This document shows positions 4,439-7,230 of a stretch of DNA of 7,230 bases, piece by piece. The notes beneath the pieces were generated by a model. The model saw only the letters and a list, made by a program, of their open reading frames with translations, had not been told where the DNA came from and did no database searches. The DNA is from Pseudomonadota bacterium (lineage in GTDB: Bacteria > Pseudomonadota > Gammaproteobacteria > Xanthomonadales > Xanthomonadaceae). The stretch's first letter is position 1; each line of letters begins with the position of its first letter. The translations under genes were made by a program, and so were the position numbers. The stretch spans positions 1 to 7,230 of the forward strand of contig JAEZCF010000097.1 in the NCBI GenBank assembly GCA_023430045.1, written 5' to 3'.

Positions 4439-7155
4439 GGTGTACCTCCGGCCGCAGTGCTGGGCGTCGCTGCGATCAATGCCTGCTCCTGCAGCAACCG
4501 CACCACGCGGGCCTGCTGGCGGATATCGGCCGGCAGCCGGGCCACCGCCAGCGGCTCGCATTGCACGGTGCCGACCAGCAGCACGACGCTGCGGCGCTCT
4601 TGCACCTGCAACGGGCACTGCAGCAGGCGGTGGTCCTGCAGCAGGTAGAGCGTGCGTTCGCGACGTGGAAAATCGGCAACGAAGCCACCGCGGGCACCGG
4701 TGCCGGCCACGGGCGCGTTGAGAATCCGCGCGCCTCCGAGCGGCAACCCGGCGATGTCCTGCGCCCGGCCGATGAAGGTGTAGGTCACCTCGATCGGAAT
4801 GGGCATGCGCAGCAGGCGGCCCGGCGGCAGGAACAGCGAACGCGCACCGTCCTGGCCTCTCACGCGCACGGCTGCGGTGCTGTCCAGCGTGCTGGCATCC
4901 TGTACGTCGGCACGATGGGACTGGTATGCCGGCAGTGGCAGCAGCCGCCGTTCGCCCAGTTGCAGGCGCTGCCGGCGCAGGCCGGCCACCTGCAGTTCGG
5001 CGGCTACGCCACGCAGCTCCAGGTCATCGCTGTCATCCACCTGCACCGCCAGGCCTGACTCGGCGCCCAGCCCTCCGCCCCAGTACAGTCCGCGCGCGCC
5101 GAGCGCCAGCCCGGAACTGTGCGTGGCACTGTAGGCCATCTCGCTGCGACCTGGCTGCCTGTAGTGCGATACGGTGGCCCCGCTATGCCCCTGTGGGTTC
5201 TGCACCTGCGCGCCAATGGACGCGCTGTAGCGACCGCTGTTGTTGGCACGCAGGTCGGCCGATATCTCGCGGTAGTCGTTGTCGCGCTCCTTTCGCAGGC
5301 TCTGTCCTGCGCTGTAACCGACGTCTGGTCGCGCATGTTCCGACTGGCGGATGTCCACACCATAGCGTCGCTGCGAGCTGCCGCGGTCACCCCGCTGCAG
5401 GCGTGTCAGGACCAGGTTGGCGTATATGCCACTATCGCGTCCGCCGCGCAGATTGCCATCGGCATGCTGCTGCCAGATACCCAGCCGCGTGGCCGTGCTG
5501 AATTCATTCCAGCGCCGCGTGCGGCTGTAACTGGCCTGCCATGTGCGGCTCAGATGCGCCTGCCGGACGGGTCCGGGCAGCGGTGGGGGCAACAGAGGAA
5601 GGAGACCGGCCAGCGGATCGTCGCTGCCGCCGGGCAGCTCCCGTCCGGATCGCCAACTCTGCCGGCGGGTATAGGCGACGTAGATGCTGCCACCGGCCAC
5701 CGGCAGTGCCATCGAAGCGCTGAGCGAATCGATACAGCCCAGCCGGTCGCGCGCCTCGTCCCGCAACTGGCAGGCATTTCCGCGCAGGCGCTGGTGGTAG
5801 ACATTCCATGATGCGCGGCGACGATAGGACACCTGGTGCTGCTGGCCACGACTGCCATCGCTGCCCTGCATGCCGCTGAAACCGGCGCGGATGTCCTGGG
5901 TTGCGAATACATGGCGCAGATCCAGGCGCACTTCGCCGTAGCTGAATCCGCCGATAGCGGCCAGGCCGGCGGTAATGGCCAAGCTGCGCCCCAGTGGCAC
6001 GCGCAGGCCGGTCATTGCCGCCCGCTCCCCATCGAATCCAACCTCGCGACGTTCGTTGCGGCGACCTCCCTGCAGGAACCACTGCACGCTGCTGTCGGTC
6101 CAGTCACCGCCCTTTTCAAAGGGCGCGTCCTCCGTACGTACCAGCACGCCATCTTCGTAGATGCGCAGGCCGACGGAGTAACTTCCGAGCGGGAAATGCC
6201 GGGTATCGAGCTGGTTGATGCCCGCCTGCAGGTAGAATGTCTGCAGCAGTCGCTCGCCATCGAAGGCATCCACGCGCGCATCGCGTGCCAGCAGCACGGT
6301 CAATGGTGTGGCCTGCACGACGGCATCGGCATCCACATAGGCCTGCGTGGTGCCCACGCGCAGGCCCTGGAAGCGATCCAGCGGCAGCATGCCGAAACTG
6401 AAAGTGCCGCCCAAGGGGCTGGACAGGTTGCGCCGGTCCATGCGCCCCAGCTGCAGGTAGTGCTGCGCGCCGACGTCGTGGCGATAATAGGCGTTGTCCA
6501 AATGGACATCGTCGCGACCGTTCCGGTGGCCATGGCGCTGGCGGGTGAAGTTCCACTCGACCGCCAGGTGCCCGCGCTGGAACAGGCCCATGGTGCCGAC
6601 ACCCTGCGCGGTCAGCGCCTGATGATCACGGCCACCACTGATGTTCAGTGTCTGCTGGTGCAGGAAGGCATTCTCCGCATCGTTGCTGACCTTGTGGAAA
6701 CGTTCGACCGCCGGCTCGCCGGCAATCCACTGGCGTGCCACGTACAGGCGCACCGCACCTTCGCCCTCGTCGTACAACGCACGTACGGCGGCGGGGTCAG
6801 CGGGCGGATCGAGATAGCCACAGCCGGCAGCAGCGCTGCCATGACGGCACGCCAGATGACTGTTGCGCGGCAGTGGCTGCGACAGCGCGGGCAGCAACGC
6901 GGCCTGCGCCTCCGGCGACAGCTCCAACGCCTGCAGCACCTGCGACGGCGCGACCAGCTGCACGCTGTCCAGCGTCACGTGCACCGGCGACACCCCGGCC
7001 GAGCGACCGAACAGGCGGATGTCGAGTTGTTCGGTCTGGCCTTCGACAAGGTCCTCGAATCCGGCAGGAACGCCGCGCACGGCCCCCCACGCGGGGGCCG
7101 ACGACAGGGCAAGCGCGACCGCCAGCGGGGTGATGGCAGGTACGGAAAAGTTCAT
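4435..7155 (-). CDS. Alpha-class (CS1/CFA/I type, TcfC/CooC-like) fimbrial outer-membrane usher
   Basis: 906 residues from the ATG at 7155, the usual size for this family. The usher is the outer-membrane pore that takes chaperone-bound pilins and threads out the growing fibre. Residues 1-24 look like a signal peptide (cleavage near PAWG-A), then an N-terminal domain with C103/C112. Beta-strand-rich barrel sequence surrounds a plug/E-set-like region at about 291-349: ARVDAFDGERLLQTFYL, AGINQLDTRHFPLGSYSV, LRIYEDGVLVRTE, the TcfC-type signature. The region from about 780 to 906, with C847 and C866, is the family's C-terminal domain. A Pro/Leu-rich loop at 514-530 interrupts the barrel region. 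The start is uncertain. ATG 7155 has no Shine-Dalgarno and its signal peptide lacks basic residues. GTG 7170 is in frame, and the frame stays open to the window edge. The usher begins the visible operon and overlaps the adhesin by four bases. A major pilin gene is expected upstream, outside the window. Confidence 0.9.
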   Translation of the reverse strand: MNFSVPAITPLAVALALSSAPAWGAVRGVPAGFEDLVEGQTEQLDIRLFGRSAGVSPVHVTLDSVQLVAPSQVLQALELSPEAQAALLPALSQPLPRNSHLACRHGSAAAGCGYLDPPADPAAVRALYDEGEGAVRLYVARQWIAGEPAVERFHKVSNDAENAFLHQQTLNISGGRDHQALTAQGVGTMGLFQRGHLAVEWNFTRQRHGHRNGRDDVHLDNAYYRHDVGAQHYLQLGRMDRRNLSSPLGGTFSFGMLPLDRFQGLRVGTTQAYVDADAVVQATPLTVLLARDARVDAFDGERLLQTFYLQAGINQLDTRHFPLGSYSVGLRIYEDGVLVRTEDAPFEKGGDWTDSSVQWFLQGGRRNERREVGFDGERAAMTGLRVPLGRSLAITAGLAAIGGFSYGEVRLDLRHVFATQDIRAGFSGMQGSDGSRGQQHQVSYRRRASWNVYHQRLRGNACQLRDEARDRLGCIDSLSASMALPVAGGSIYVAYTRRQSWRSGRELPGGSDDPLAGLLPLLPPPLPGPVRQAHLSRTWQASYSRTRRWNEFSTATRLGIWQQHADGNLRGGRDSGIYANLVLTRLQRGDRGSSQRRYGVDIRQSEHARPDVGYSAGQSLRKERDNDYREISADLRANNSGRYSASIGAQVQNPQGHSGATVSHYRQPGRSEMAYSATHSSGLALGARGLYWGGGLGAESGLAVQVDDSDDLELRGVAAELQVAGLRRQRLQLGERRLLPLPAYQSHRADVQDASTLDSTAAVRVRGQDGARSLFLPPGRLLRMPIPIEVTYTFIGRAQDIAGLPLGGARILNAPVAGTGARGGFVADFPRRERTLYLLQDHRLLQCPLQVQERRSVVLLVGTVQCEPLAVARLPADIRQQARVVRLLQEQALIAATPSTAAGGTP
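4444..4449 (-). promoter_or_regulatory. Strong ribosome binding site of the tip adhesin gene
   Basis: GGAGGT on the minus strand, five bases before the ATG at 4438, inside the last codons of the usher gene. It decides the adhesin start over the longer frame reaching back to 4618. It also suggests that the adhesin can be initiated well by itself, in addition to coupling through the four-base overlap. Confidence 0.8.
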
Positions 7156-7176
7156 GGGGAGTACGGCCACAAGCGG

Positions 7177-7200
7177 CCCGCCCCCCCCCCCGGCCCGCCC
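7177..7200 (-). promoter_or_regulatory. G11 tract within a G-quadruplex-type motif before the usher
   Basis: On the coding strand of the operon this reads GGG-C-GGG-CC-G11-C-GGG: four runs of three or more G with loops of one or two bases, a textbook quadruplex pattern. The 11-G run covers 7181-7191. It lies 10 bases upstream of the in-frame GTG at 7170 and 25 bases upstream of the ATG at 7155. Long single-base runs slip during replication, and in several pathogens G-runs near adhesin or pilus genes act as on/off switches. Here a length change would alter the spacing of the translation start, or the frame if translation starts further upstream. The switch role is inference, and a sequencing error at the tract is possible. 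Confidence 0.5.
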
Positions 7201-7211
7201 GCCGGCGAGCG
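7196..7211 (-). promoter_or_regulatory. Small GC hairpin beside the G-tract
   Basis: In the operon transcript CGCUCG and CGGGCG can pair (six pairs, one of them G-U) around a CCGG loop. It competes for the same G runs as the quadruplex motif, so the two folds would exclude each other. No U-run follows, so it is not a typical terminator. It could be an intercistronic stem limiting transcription or translation from an upstream pilin gene into the usher, as seen in other fimbrial operons, but with GC content this high a chance stem is quite possible. Confidence 0.3.
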
Positions 7212-7230
7212 TTTTAGGAGCGCGGGGCGT

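Noticed and set aside
4439..4618. Longer adhesin frame starting at 4618
   Set aside because: It overlaps the usher's C-terminal coding region and its residues look like an out-of-frame translation. ATG 4438 has GGAGGT five bases upstream and a typical signal peptide.

Overview
The window is GC-rich and densely coding. It most likely comes from a Stenotrophomonas (Xanthomonadaceae) chromosome. The main clue is at the left edge, where positions 29-51 match the GTAG-headed palindromic SMAG repeat family of Stenotrophomonas maltophilia. A second, cut copy ends at base 7. Genus assignment rests on this repeat and on base composition, not on a database search.

Layout, left to right. Bases 1-122 hold the SMAG pair and the leader of a plus-strand gene for a 205-residue conserved protein of unknown function (123-740). 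Fifteen bases later a three-gene minus-strand operon ends. It is read right to left: an alpha-class (CS1/CFA/I/cable-pilus type) outer-membrane usher (7155-4435), a CfaE/CblD-type pilus tip adhesin or initiator (4438-3308, overlapping the usher stop by four bases), and an 844-residue fusion protein (3290-756, 17 bases after the adhesin stop). Bases 7156-7230 are the usher leader. They carry a run of 11 G on the coding strand inside a G-quadruplex-type motif, with a small hairpin beside it. The major pilin gene is not in the window; in CS1-type operons it usually lies just upstream of the usher, so it may lie beyond base 7230. No gene-free stretch exceeds 300 bases.

The most remarkable feature is the last operon gene. 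Its first about 230 residues are a complete alpha-class periplasmic pilus chaperone with a signal peptide. The same unbroken frame continues through a long linker into a trimeric autotransporter adhesin: YadA-type neck, seven head repeats, two more necks, a Pro/Ala-rich spacer and a C-terminal YadA anchor ending in Trp. The autotransporter half has no signal peptide of its own, so it depends on the chaperone's. The fusion links the chaperone-usher pathway with type Vc secretion in one polypeptide, and lies in the same operon as the usher and tip adhesin. It could place a pilus chaperone on, or tether it under, the outer membrane as a trimer. What it does is not known from the sequence.

The G11 tract before the usher is a candidate phase-variation switch, because slippage there could change usher translation and so pilus assembly. 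It lies close to the window end in very GC-rich sequence, so a sequencing or assembly error must be excluded.
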